The notes beneath the pieces are model-generated. The model did no database searches. It saw nothing but the letters and a program-made list of their open reading frames with translations, and was not told where the DNA came from. A program made the translations under genes and the position numbers. A stretch of 24,001 nucleotides of DNA from assembly GCA_039933015.1 (NCBI GenBank), contig JBDTOX010000096.1, positions 1-24,001 on the forward strand, written 5' to 3'. Shown in pieces: positions 15,630-22,796 of the stretch; positions within the stretch are counted from its first letter, which is position 1; each line of letters opens with the position of its first letter. This DNA comes from JBDTOX01 sp039933015 (GTDB lineage: Bacteria > Pseudomonadota > Gammaproteobacteria > Burkholderiales > Methylophilaceae).

Positions 15630-16928
15630 ATGAACATTAGACGTTTTTCTACAGCAGACGCGAATTTCGAAAATGAGCTGAAACAGCTGCTCGCATTTGA
15701 AACAGCGCAGGATGACCAAATAGACCAGGTTGTGGCCGACATTTTGCGCGATGTAAAAAAGCGCGGTGATGCAGCAGTACTGGAATATACCCGGCGTTTT
15801 GACCGCCTGGATGCAGCCAGCCTGGACGATCTGGAGCTTACCCAGGCCGAGCTTCTCCATGCGCTTGAGGGCTTGCCGGCAGAGCAGCGCACAGCCTTAC
15901 AGCAAGCTGCAGAACGCGTGCGGACTTATCACGAGAAGCAGTTGATGTCGTCCTGGACTTATACCGAAGACGATGGCACCTTGCTAGGCCAGCAGGTCAC
16001 GTCATTAGATCGGGTTGGGCTCTATGTGCCGGGTGGTAAAGCGGCTTACCCTTCCTCGGTGTTGATGAACGCGATTCCAGCCAAAGTGGCGGGCGTCAAG
16101 GAATTGATCATGGTGGTGCCCACGCCGGGTGGCGAAAAGAACGCGCTGGTACTGGCTGCGGCAGCAGTATGCGGGGTAGACCGCGTGTTTTGTATCGGTG
16201 GCGCCCAAGCGGTCGGCGCTTTGGCCTATGGCACACAGACTGTCCCGCAGGTGGATAAAGTTGTCGGCCCCGGCAATGCCTATGTGGCAGCTGCCAAGCG
16301 CCGCGTTTTTGGCGTGGTGGGCATTGATATGGTGGCGGGCCCTTCTGAAATTTTGGTCATTTGCGATGGCAAAACCAATCCTGACTGGGTGGCGATGGAC
16401 TTGTTTTCGCAAGCCGAGCACGATGAACTGGCGCAGGCGATTTTGCTCTCACCCGACGCGACGTTCCTCGATAAGGTGGCTGCAAGCATCGATCGTCTGC
16501 TGGAAGAAATGCCGCGCAAGAATATTATCCGCACCTCCCTGCAAGACCGTGGTGCCTTGATTCACGTGCGTGATCTGGAAGAGGCGGCGCGTATCGCCAA
16601 CTATATCGCACCCGAGCACCTGGAGTTATCGCTGGATGAGCCATTGGACTTCAGCAAAAAGATCAAGCATGCCGGCGCCATCTTCATGGGGCGCGATACC
16701 TGCGAGGCCATCGGCGATTACTGTGCTGGCCCTAACCATGTATTGCCGACTTCACGTACCGCGCGTTTCTCCTCGCCACTGGGTGTGTATGACTTTCAAA
16801 AGCGTTCCAGCCTGATTATGGTGTCGCCACAAGGCGCGCAGACTTTAGGTCGAATTGCTTCTACGCTGGCGCATGGTGAAGGCTTGCAGGCCCACGCGCG
16901 TAGTGCCGAGTATCGGTTGAAAGATTGA
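15630..16928 (+). CDS. hisD: histidinol dehydrogenase HisD
   Basis: Final two oxidations of histidine biosynthesis: L-histidinol to L-histidine with two NAD+. The 432-residue protein keeps the Zn ligands and catalytic residues equivalent to the E. coli enzyme: Gln261 and His264 in SQAEHDELAQ, Asp363 in GDYCAGPNHVLPT, His422 in LQAHARSAEYRL, and the Glu329-His330 pair in APEHLEL. Length is normal. Its stop is at or next to the hisC start. Confidence 0.97.
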   Translation: MNIRRFSTADANFENELKQLLAFETAQDDQIDQVVADILRDVKKRGDAAVLEYTRRFDRLDAASLDDLELTQAELLHALEGLPAEQRTALQQAAERVRTYHEKQLMSSWTYTEDDGTLLGQQVTSLDRVGLYVPGGKAAYPSSVLMNAIPAKVAGVKELIMVVPTPGGEKNALVLAAAAVCGVDRVFCIGGAQAVGALAYGTQTVPQVDKVVGPGNAYVAAAKRRVFGVVGIDMVAGPSEILVICDGKTNPDWVAMDLFSQAEHDELAQAILLSPDATFLDKVAASIDRLLEEMPRKNIIRTSLQDRGALIHVRDLEEAARIANYIAPEHLELSLDEPLDFSKKIKHAGAIFMGRDTCEAIGDYCAGPNHVLPTSRTARFSSPLGVYDFQKRSSLIMVSPQGAQTLGRIASTLAHGEGLQAHARSAEYRLKD

Positions 16929-16930
16929 GT

Positions 16931-18004
16931 GTGAGTCAGTTTTGGAGCAAGGTCGTCCATGAATTGACGCCCTACATTCCCGGCGAGCAGCCCAAGCTGG
17001 ATAATCTGATCAAGCTTAATACCAACGAGAATCCTTATGGCCCTAGCCCTAAGGTGCTGGAAGCGTTGCAGGCGGAGGTGGCTGATAGCTTGCGTCTGTA
17101 TCCTGACCCCAATTCCGACAAACTCAAAGCGGCGATTGCCGAGTTTCATGGCTTGACGCCCGCTCAGGTGTTTGTAGGTAATGGTTCGGACGAGGTGCTG
17201 GCACATACTTTTCAGGCGCTATTGAAACATGATGCTCCGTTACTGTTTCCGGATATCACTTACAGCTTCTATCCCGTCTATTGCGGCTTGTATGGCATCA
17301 AGTACCAGACCATCCCGCTGACGGAGGCTTTCGAAATTAAGGTTGATGATTATCGCCAACCTAATGGCGGCATTATTTTCCCTAATCCGAATGCGCCAAC
17401 CGGGCGCTTGCTGGGATTATCTGAAATTGAGCGATTGCTGCAGGCAAACAGCAACTCGGTAGTGGTGATAGACGAAGCCTATATAGATTTCGGCGGTGAG
17501 TCTGCAGTTAGGTTGGTCAATCACTATCCACAGCTATTGGTGACGCATACTTTGTCCAAAGCGCGCTCTTTGGCTGGTTTGCGTGTGGGTTATGCGGTTG
17601 GTCAGCCTGATTTGATTGAGGCGCTACATCGCGTTAAAGACAGCTTCAATTCTTACCCGCTGGATCGGTTTGCAATTGCCGGAGCAACTGCTGCCATGCA
17701 GGATCGCGCTTATTTTGATGATACCTGCGGTAAAGTGATTGCGACGCGTGAGCGCTTGGTAGAACAGTTGGAGAAATTGGACTTTGAAGTCCTGCCATCC
17801 AGTGCAAACTTTATTTTTGCCAGGCATACTCAGCGAGACGGTGCCGAATTGACGGCCCAATTGCGCAAACGCAGCATTATTGTGCGCCATTTCAAGAATC
17901 CCCAGCGTATTGTGCCGTTTTTGCGCATTACCATCGGCACGGAAGACCAATGCAGGGTGCTGGTGGCTGCATTGAAGGATATTCTCGAGAATCCTGCCCA
18001 ATAA
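16931..18004 (+). CDS. hisC: histidinol-phosphate aminotransferase HisC
   Basis: PLP-dependent class II aminotransferase converting imidazole acetol-phosphate and glutamate to L-histidinol phosphate. The roughly 357-residue protein has the substrate/PLP motifs KLNTNENPYGPSP, FPNPNAPTG and VVIDEAYIDF. The Schiff-base lysine lies in THTLSKARSLAGLRVGYA (near residue 210). Two starts are possible: GTG at 16931 (used here, two bases after the hisD stop) or TTG at 16925, which overlaps that stop by four bases and adds two residues. It ends the first his block; a 272-bp gap precedes hisB. Confidence 0.94.
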   Translation: MSQFWSKVVHELTPYIPGEQPKLDNLIKLNTNENPYGPSPKVLEALQAEVADSLRLYPDPNSDKLKAAIAEFHGLTPAQVFVGNGSDEVLAHTFQALLKHDAPLLFPDITYSFYPVYCGLYGIKYQTIPLTEAFEIKVDDYRQPNGGIIFPNPNAPTGRLLGLSEIERLLQANSNSVVVIDEAYIDFGGESAVRLVNHYPQLLVTHTLSKARSLAGLRVGYAVGQPDLIEALHRVKDSFNSYPLDRFAIAGATAAMQDRAYFDDTCGKVIATRERLVEQLEKLDFEVLPSSANFIFARHTQRDGAELTAQLRKRSIIVRHFKNPQRIVPFLRITIGTEDQCRVLVAALKDILENPAQ

Positions 18005-18063
18005 AGCGATTTGGCCAGTCAGATAACCGCCTGGGAGAATGTTCAAGCGCTGGAAGTAAACGG

Positions 18064-18093
18064 TTGAATGCTAAAAGTAACTTCCATTAAAAT
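18064..18093 (+). promoter_or_regulatory. candidate sigma-70 promoter in the hisC-hisB gap
   Basis: TTGAAT (18064-18069) and TAAAAT (18088-18093) match the -35 and -10 consensus at 4/6 and 5/6 with an 18-bp spacer. Transcription would begin near 18100. It could drive a short RNA ending at the 18192-18244 hairpin, hisB and onward by read-through, or both. The match was found by eye only. Confidence 0.4.
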
Positions 18094-18102
18094 GTAGAAC
18101 AA

Positions 18103-18192
18103 ATGTATCATGCTTGGTCTTGGCCAAAGGGTGAATCATCCAGTGATGGCGGTGTATCTGGCTGGATGAAAAGCTTTTTAGCTAAGCAATAA
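18103..18192 (+). CDS. possible 29-codon small ORF in the hisC-hisB gap
   Basis: ATG at 18103 opens a 29-codon frame beginning MYHAWSWPKG and ending GWMKSFLAKQ, with TAA at 18190-18192. The frame is closed upstream by a stop at 18088. It lies just downstream of a promoter-like pair, so its message would be nearly leaderless, and ends where a terminator-like hairpin begins. It has three Trp and only one His, so it does not look like a classic his leader peptide. No good ribosome-binding site is visible. An open frame of this length is easily reached by chance, so coding is unproven; the segment may instead be part of a small RNA. Confidence 0.2.
   Translation: MYHAWSWPKGESSSDGGVSGWMKSFLAKQ
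18136..18169 (+). repeat. 8-bp inverted repeat (hairpin) in the hisC-hisB gap
   Basis: TCATCCAG at 18136-18143 is perfectly complementary to CTGGATGA at 18162-18169, with an 18-nt loop. It would form a moderate hairpin within a transcript starting near 18100. Its role is unknown. Confidence 0.5.
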
Positions 18193-18244
18193 AATTAAAA
18201 CCGCTGCCAAACATTTAATTTGGTGTATACAGCGGTTTTAATTT
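18192..18244. terminator. terminator-like hairpin upstream of hisB
   Basis: Perfect 15-bp arms (18192-18206 and 18230-18244) have an AT-rich base and a CCGCTG/CAGCGG core. The 23-nt loop contains a second 5-bp pairing, CCAAA (18207-18211) with TTTGG (18219-18223), so the stem may extend past a bulge. The A-rich left and T-rich right flanks suit termination in either direction. It lies 32 bp before the hisB ATG and would separate hisGDC from hisBHAFIE unless read through. Confidence 0.7.
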
Positions 18245-18276
18245 GTTAAATTTAAGAAAGCAGTAAAATATCACCT

Positions 18277-18864
18277 ATGCGCATTGCTGAAATTAGCCGT
18301 AATACCCTCGAAACCCAGATTTCTGCATCTATCAATCTGGATGGCACGGGCGTGTCGAAATTCGCTACGGGCCTGCCTTTTCTCGACCACATGCTGGATC
18401 AGATCGCGCGGCACGGTATGATGGATATTAGTGTTGAAGCCAAAGGTGATTTGCACATTGATGCGCACCACACGGTTGAGGATATCGGCATCACGCTGGG
18501 CCAGGCTTTTGCTAAAGCGATGGGCGATAAGAAAGGTATACGCCGCTACGGCCATGCCTATGTGCCGCTGGACGAAGCCTTGTCACGCGTAGTGCTGGAT
18601 ATTTCCGGCCGTCCGGGGCTAGAGTTTGGCGTTGAGTTCACGCGTGCACGCATCGGTGAATTTGATGTGGACTTGATACACGAATTTTTCCAGGGCTTTG
18701 CTAATCACGCCTTGGTCACATTGCATATTGATAATCTGCATGGCAACAACGCTCATCATCAGGCAGAGACCATTTTTAAGGCCTTTGGCCGTGCTCTGCG
18801 CGTAGCAGTAGAACTTGATCCGCGCATGGCGGGGATTATGCCGTCGACCAAAGGTTCGCTATAG
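18277..18864 (+). CDS. hisB: imidazoleglycerol-phosphate dehydratase HisB (monofunctional)
   Basis: Dehydrates imidazoleglycerol phosphate to imidazole acetol-phosphate; an Mn-dependent 24-mer in characterised homologues. The 195-residue protein has the metal-binding motifs DAHHTVED (62-69) and NNAHHQAET near the C-terminus. It lacks the N-terminal histidinol-phosphatase domain of the enterobacterial bifunctional enzyme, so that activity must come from a separate gene not seen here. No Shine-Dalgarno sequence is evident before the ATG, and the terminator-like hairpin ends only 32 bp upstream. Confidence 0.96.
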   Translation: MRIAEISRNTLETQISASINLDGTGVSKFATGLPFLDHMLDQIARHGMMDISVEAKGDLHIDAHHTVEDIGITLGQAFAKAMGDKKGIRRYGHAYVPLDEALSRVVLDISGRPGLEFGVEFTRARIGEFDVDLIHEFFQGFANHALVTLHIDNLHGNNAHHQAETIFKAFGRALRVAVELDPRMAGIMPSTKGSL

Positions 18865-18906
18865 TTTCTTAATGCAGCCTATTTTGTAGTTTTCTCAAAA
18901 AATATC

Positions 18907-19563
18907 ATGATTGATATCGCAGTAGTCGATTATGGCATGGGCAATTTACGCTCAGTGTCCAAAGCTTTGGAGCATGTTGCCCCTGATAAAAGCGTGCTCG
19001 TCACTAGTGATCCCGATAAAATCGCCGCTGCCGGACGCATTGTATTTCCGGGGCAAGGGGCGATGCCTGATTGCATGCGCGAGCTGGATGCGCGCGGTTT
19101 GCGTGACGCCGTGATGGCCGCTGCCGCCAGCAAGCCTTTTCTCGGTATCTGCATAGGTCTGCAATTGTTGTTTGAGCATAGCGAAGAGGGCAATGCCGCA
19201 GGTTTGGGCATTTTCCACGGCAACGTTAAACGGTTTATCCAGCAAGACATGCACGATGCAGCAGGCAATAAGCTCAAGGTGCCGCATATGGGTTGGAATC
19301 AGGTCTATCAATGCCATTCCCAAGCCAAGGCACACCCTTTATGGGCGGCCATAGAAGACGGCTCACGCTTTTATTATGTGCATAGCTACTATGTGGATCC
19401 GGTAGATACCACCTTAGTGGCTGGGTATAGCGAATACCCGTCACGCTTTACCAGTTGTGTCGCACGCGATAATATTTTTGCTGTGCAATTTCACCCTGAA
19501 AAAAGCCAGCATGCGGGGCTGCAACTTTTATCCAATTTCGTCCTCTGGGACGGGCTTCCTTAA
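18907..19563 (+). CDS. hisH: imidazole glycerol phosphate synthase glutaminase subunit HisH
   Basis: Class I glutamine amidotransferase that releases ammonia from glutamine and channels it to HisF. The 218-residue protein has the nucleophile Cys82 in GICIGLQLLF (the family more often has GICLGMQ, a conservative change) and the catalytic His196 and Glu198 in QFHPEKSQHAG. The N-terminal VDYGMGNLRSV segment is diagnostic. It starts 42 bp after hisB, and hisA follows after 18 bp. Confidence 0.96.
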   Translation: MIDIAVVDYGMGNLRSVSKALEHVAPDKSVLVTSDPDKIAAAGRIVFPGQGAMPDCMRELDARGLRDAVMAAAASKPFLGICIGLQLLFEHSEEGNAAGLGIFHGNVKRFIQQDMHDAAGNKLKVPHMGWNQVYQCHSQAKAHPLWAAIEDGSRFYYVHSYYVDPVDTTLVAGYSEYPSRFTSCVARDNIFAVQFHPEKSQHAGLQLLSNFVLWDGLP

Positions 19564-19581
19564 TTTATTTTCAATGACAAT

Positions 19582-20322
19582 ATGCTGATTATTCCTGCGA
19601 TAGATCTCAAGGACGGACACTGTGTTCGTCTCAAACAAGGCCTCATGGAGGATGCTACGGTGTTTTCCGAAGATCCCGGTGCCATGGCGCGCCATTGGGT
19701 GGATCAGGGCGCCAAGCGCTTGCATCTGGTCGACCTCAACGGTGCGTTTGCCGGTAAACCAGTCAACGAAGGCGCGATCAAAGCCATAGTGAAAGCTGTT
19801 GGGGGTGCCATCCCCATTCAACTTGGCGGCGGTATTCGTGACCTGGAAACGATAGAGCGTTATCTGGACGACGGTATCAGCTATGTCATCATTGGCACCG
19901 CAGCGGTGAAGAATCCGGGGTTTTTGCACGAGGCCTGCTACGCATTTCCCGGCCAGATCATGGTTGGCCTGGATGCCAAAGACGGTAAAGTTGCAGTGGA
20001 TGGCTGGTCCAAGCTGACGGGGCATGATGTGGTGGATTTGGCCAAGAAATTTGAGGATTATGGTGTCTCAGCTGTGGTTTATACCGATATCGGCCGCGAT
20101 GGCATGTTAAGCGGCGTGAATATAGAATCGACGGTTAAGCTTGCGCAAGCGTTAAAAATTCCAGTGATTGCCAGCGGCGGCATTACCAATCTGGAGGATG
20201 TACATCGCCTGTGTGCAGTGGAAGAAGAGGGCATCATGGGTGCGATTACCGGACGTGCAATTTACGAAGGCACGCTGGATTTCTCGGCAGCACAAGCATT
20301 GGCTGAAGAGTTGAATGGTTAA
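19582..20322 (+). CDS. hisA: ProFAR isomerase HisA
   Basis: (Beta-alpha)8-barrel enzyme that carries out the Amadori rearrangement of ProFAR to PRFAR. The 246-residue protein has the catalytic Asp8 in IIPAIDLKDG, the second acidic region GLDAKDGKVAVDGW, and phosphate-binding GGGIRD and ASGGI loops in the two half-barrels. Its TAA stop shares one base with the hisF ATG (TAATG), a standard coupled arrangement. Confidence 0.96.
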   Translation: MLIIPAIDLKDGHCVRLKQGLMEDATVFSEDPGAMARHWVDQGAKRLHLVDLNGAFAGKPVNEGAIKAIVKAVGGAIPIQLGGGIRDLETIERYLDDGISYVIIGTAAVKNPGFLHEACYAFPGQIMVGLDAKDGKVAVDGWSKLTGHDVVDLAKKFEDYGVSAVVYTDIGRDGMLSGVNIESTVKLAQALKIPVIASGGITNLEDVHRLCAVEEEGIMGAITGRAIYEGTLDFSAAQALAEELNG

Positions 20323-21098
20323 TGGGGCTGGCTAAACGCATTATCCCTTGTCTGGACGTAACTGATGGCCGTGTGGTCAAGGGCGTCAATTTTGTTGGAT
20401 TGCGAGACGCGGGTGATCCCGTGGAAATCGCCCGCCGTTATGATGAGCAAGGTGCAGACGAGCTGACTTTTCTCGACATTACCGCCAGCTCCGATAATCG
20501 CGGTCTGATTTTGCATATCATCGAACAAGTCGCCTCGCAGGTATTTATACCGCTGACGGTCGGTGGCGGTGTGCGCGAAGTAGACGATGTGCGGCGTTTG
20601 CTCAATGCGGGTGCCGACAAGGTCAGCATTAATACTTCCGCCATCATGAATCCGCAATTGGTGGCTGATGCATCTGGCCGTTTCGGTTCACAATGTATCG
20701 TCGTGGCCATAGACGCCAAGCAGGTGGGCGAAACCAGTTCCCAAGCCCCCCGTTGGGAAGTATTCACCCACGGCGGCCGCAAGCCTACCGGCCTTGATGC
20801 GGTTGAATGGGCAAGGCGCATGGTGGCGCTGGGTGCTGGTGAGTTATTGCTTACCAGCATGGATAGGGACGGCACCAAAATAGGTTTTAATCTGGAGCTT
20901 ACGCGCGCCATCACCGATGCGGTGGATGTGCCGGTAATTGCCTCCGGCGGCGTCGGCAATCTCCAGCATCTGGTTGATGGCGTAAAGTTTGGCGGCGCGG
21001 ATGCGGTACTGGCCGCGAGTATTTTTCACTATGGGGAATATACTGTACGTGAAGCGAAGGAATATATGAACGCGCATGGCATAGAGGTAAGGCTTTGA
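20322..21098 (+). CDS. hisF: imidazole glycerol phosphate synthase cyclase subunit HisF
   Basis: Barrel partner of HisH: uses channelled ammonia to convert PRFAR to imidazoleglycerol phosphate and AICAR, the latter feeding purine synthesis. The 258-residue protein has Asp12 in RIIPCLDVTDGRVVKG, VVAIDAKQ for the second catalytic Asp, and phosphate loops VGGGVRE and ASGGVGN. Its stop overlaps the TTG start of hisI by four bases (TTGA). Confidence 0.97.
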   Translation: MGLAKRIIPCLDVTDGRVVKGVNFVGLRDAGDPVEIARRYDEQGADELTFLDITASSDNRGLILHIIEQVASQVFIPLTVGGGVREVDDVRRLLNAGADKVSINTSAIMNPQLVADASGRFGSQCIVVAIDAKQVGETSSQAPRWEVFTHGGRKPTGLDAVEWARRMVALGAGELLLTSMDRDGTKIGFNLELTRAITDAVDVPVIASGGVGNLQHLVDGVKFGGADAVLAASIFHYGEYTVREAKEYMNAHGIEVRL

Positions 21099-21484
21099 GC
21101 AATTGGCTGGAAAAAGTTAATTGGACGGCCGATGGACTGGTGCCGGTGATTGCGCAGCAATTTGGAAGCGGCACGGTGCTGATGTTTGCCTGGATGAATC
21201 GCGAGGCGTTGCAATTAACGGTCGAAACCGGTCATGCAGTTTACTGGTCGCGTTCGCGCAACAAGCTTTGGCATAAGGGTGAAGAATCGGGCCATATGCA
21301 AAAAGTGCATGAAATCCGCCTCGACTGTGATGAGGATGTGGTGTTGTTGGCCGTGGAACAGATCGGCGGCATGGCTTGTCATACTGGCCGTCACAGTTGC
21401 TTTTTCCAGAAACTGGAAAACGGTGCATGGGTAATTGATCAGCCTGTGCTTAAAAACCCGCAGGAGATTTACCGTAATGAGTGA
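21095..21484 (+). CDS. hisI: phosphoribosyl-AMP cyclohydrolase HisI
   Basis: Opens the adenine ring of PR-AMP, the third step of the pathway. The 129-residue single-domain form has the signature WSRSRNKLWHKGEESGH, a metal-binding DCDED (77-81), and Zn-ligand cysteines near 95 and 102 in MACHTGRHSCF. The TTG at 21095 is the best start because the family N-terminus (SNWLEKVNW) begins there. It overlaps hisF by four bases at its start and hisE by eight at its end. Confidence 0.95.
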   Translation: MSNWLEKVNWTADGLVPVIAQQFGSGTVLMFAWMNREALQLTVETGHAVYWSRSRNKLWHKGEESGHMQKVHEIRLDCDEDVVLLAVEQIGGMACHTGRHSCFFQKLENGAWVIDQPVLKNPQEIYRNE

Positions 21485-21797
21485 CGTGCTCGATCGCCTG
21501 GCTGAACTGTTGGAGCAGCGTAAAAGCGCGGATCCGCGGTCTTCCTATGTGGCGAAGCTCTATAGCAAGGGTATGGATGGCATCCTGAAAAAAATTGGCG
21601 AGGAAGCTGCCGAGACTATCATCGCCGCCAAGGATGGCGATCCGCAGAAAATCGTATATGAAACCGCTGACCTGTGGTTCCATTGTCTAGTCATGCTTGC
21701 GCAAGCCGGCTTGAAGCCGCAGGATGTGCTCGATGAGTTGGCACGGCGCGAGGGTTTGTCGGGCCTGACTGAAAAAGCAGCGAGAGCGCAAGATTGA
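21477..21797 (+). CDS. hisE: phosphoribosyl-ATP pyrophosphatase HisE
   Basis: Hydrolyses PR-ATP to PR-AMP, the second step. The 106-residue all-alpha MazG-like protein has the conserved KKIGEEAAETIIAAKDGD and ETADLWFHCLVMLA metal-binding segments. The open frame extends upstream, but the ATG at 21477 (MSDVLDRLAELLEQ) fits the family. It is preceded by a GGAG ribosome-binding site about 10 bp upstream, inside hisI. HisE and HisI are separate proteins here, unlike the enterobacterial fusion. Confidence 0.95.
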   Translation: MSDVLDRLAELLEQRKSADPRSSYVAKLYSKGMDGILKKIGEEAAETIIAAKDGDPQKIVYETADLWFHCLVMLAQAGLKPQDVLDELARREGLSGLTEKAARAQD

Positions 21798-21810
21798 TAT
21801 TGCTTTTCAG

Positions 21811-21833
21811 TGTAGGCTAACCTTTAGCCTATA
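21811..21833 (+). repeat. hairpin between hisE and the HIT gene
   Basis: TAGGCTAA (21813-21820) pairs with TTAGCCTA (21824-21831) across a 3-nt loop, extendable to 10 bp with one wobble. No T tract follows, so it is not a typical intrinsic terminator. AGCCT within the right arm could instead pair with AGGCT at about 21845-21849, a possible alternative structure just upstream of the HIT ribosome-binding site. Confidence 0.45.
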
Positions 21834-21865
21834 CCAGAGCTAAAAGGCTCAGTGCAAGGAGTAGT

Positions 21866-22207
21866 ATGATGAGTAGCGATTGTATTTTTTGTAAAATTGT
21901 CCAAGGTGATATTCCGTCCAAGAAGATTTACGAGGATGAGGAGGTGATTGCCTTTAATGACATTCGCCCCATTGCGCCCGTGCATTTTATGATTGTGCCA
22001 AAGTTGCATGTGGAAAGCCTGGCAAGTTGCGATACTCAGCATCAGGCATTGCTGGGCAAAATGTTATTGCTTGCGCCGCAGCTGGCGCAAGCGCAAGGTT
22101 TAAAAGGCTTTCGCACCATGATCAATACGGGACGCGACGGTGGCCAGGAAGTGTTTCATATCCACGTCCACGTGTTTGGTGGTGGCGAGACACTACCCAA
22201 AACTTAA
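21866..22207 (+). CDS. hinT: HIT-family nucleotide hydrolase (HinT-like)
   Basis: Histidine-triad protein; family members hydrolyse adenosine phosphoramidates and aminoacyl-adenylates. The 113-residue protein has the C-terminal triad HIHVH with catalytic-site histidines at 98, 100 and 102, and the N-terminal CIFCKIVQGDIPSKKIYED typical of HINT proteins. A strong AAGGAG ribosome-binding site lies about 5 bp before the ATG at 21866; a second ATG follows directly. It lies between hisE and tatA, a common betaproteobacterial arrangement. The physiological substrate is unknown. Confidence 0.93.
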   Translation: MMSSDCIFCKIVQGDIPSKKIYEDEEVIAFNDIRPIAPVHFMIVPKLHVESLASCDTQHQALLGKMLLLAPQLAQAQGLKGFRTMINTGRDGGQEVFHIHVHVFGGGETLPKT

Positions 22208-22232
22208 AGGGTATAAATTCAGGAGAACCGAT

Positions 22233-22448
22233 ATGGGCTCATTTAGTATTTGGCATTGGCTGATAGTGCTGGTGATTGTGGTGCTGATATTCGGCACCAA
22301 AAAGCTGCGTAATATGGGTGGAGATGTTGGTGGCGCCGTAAAGAGCTTCAAAGATGCCATGAAGGAGGAGAAAGCTGCGCCTAAGCTGGACGACACTTCT
22401 ACGGGCAATACGGTTGAAGGCGAAGTTACGCAAAAGACTAAGCAGTAA
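22233..22448 (+). CDS. tatA: twin-arginine translocase subunit TatA
   Basis: Small membrane protein that oligomerises to form the protein-conducting element of the Tat system, which exports folded, often cofactor-bearing proteins. The 71-residue protein has one N-terminal TM helix (about 7-19), the conserved Phe-Gly hinge at 20-21 (IFGTKKLRN), an amphipathic helix (GGDVGGAVKSFKDAM) and a polar tail. The ATG at 22233 with AGGAG eight bases upstream is clearly the start, although the frame is open further upstream. Confidence 0.96.
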   Translation: MGSFSIWHWLIVLVIVVLIFGTKKLRNMGGDVGGAVKSFKDAMKEEKAAPKLDDTSTGNTVEGEVTQKTKQ

Positions 22449-22454
22449 TTCATC

Positions 22455-22796
22455 TTGTTTGATATCGCATTTTCCGAGCTGATTGTTATCGCTGTTATAG
22501 CGCTGATTGTTATCGGCCCGGAAAAGCTGCCTAAGGTGGCGCGTACGCTGGGTGTGCTGGCTGGACGCATGCAGCGTTATGTGGCGACGGTTAAGGCTGA
22601 TATAAACCGCGAATTGCAGTTTGAAGACTTGCAGAAGTTGCAGCAGGAAATCAAGCAAGGCGTTAACCAGGTTCAGTCTGAAATCAGTCAGACACAAGCT
22701 GCGATTAATAGTGAAGCCGAACAGATTGAGCACAGTATTAGCGGTGCGCTAGCACAACCACAAAAGCCCGATACTACTACCGATAAGCTGCAGTGA
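22455..22796 (+). CDS. tatB: twin-arginine translocase subunit TatB
   Basis: Forms the TatBC receptor that recognises twin-arginine signal peptides. The 113-residue protein begins FDIAFSELIVIAVIALIVIGPEKLPKVARTLG (shown by its key segments SELIVIAV, GPEKLPK), the TM helix, Gly-Pro hinge and amphipathic helix typical of TatB, followed by a Gln/Glu-rich helical tail. The start must be TTG at 22455, since the family sequence begins there. It lies 6 bp after tatA, and its stop overlaps the GTG start of tatC. Confidence 0.93.
   Translation: MFDIAFSELIVIAVIALIVIGPEKLPKVARTLGVLAGRMQRYVATVKADINRELQFEDLQKLQQEIKQGVNQVQSEISQTQAAINSEAEQIEHSISGALAQPQKPDTTTDKLQ

Noticed and set aside
18103..18192. Classic histidine attenuator leader peptide
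   Set aside because: The small ORF contains only one His codon and no His run, so ribosome stalling on His codons is not supported.
21435..21476. 14-codon upstream extension of hisE
   Set aside because: It lies within hisI and lacks family similarity; the ATG at 21477 has a good ribosome-binding site.
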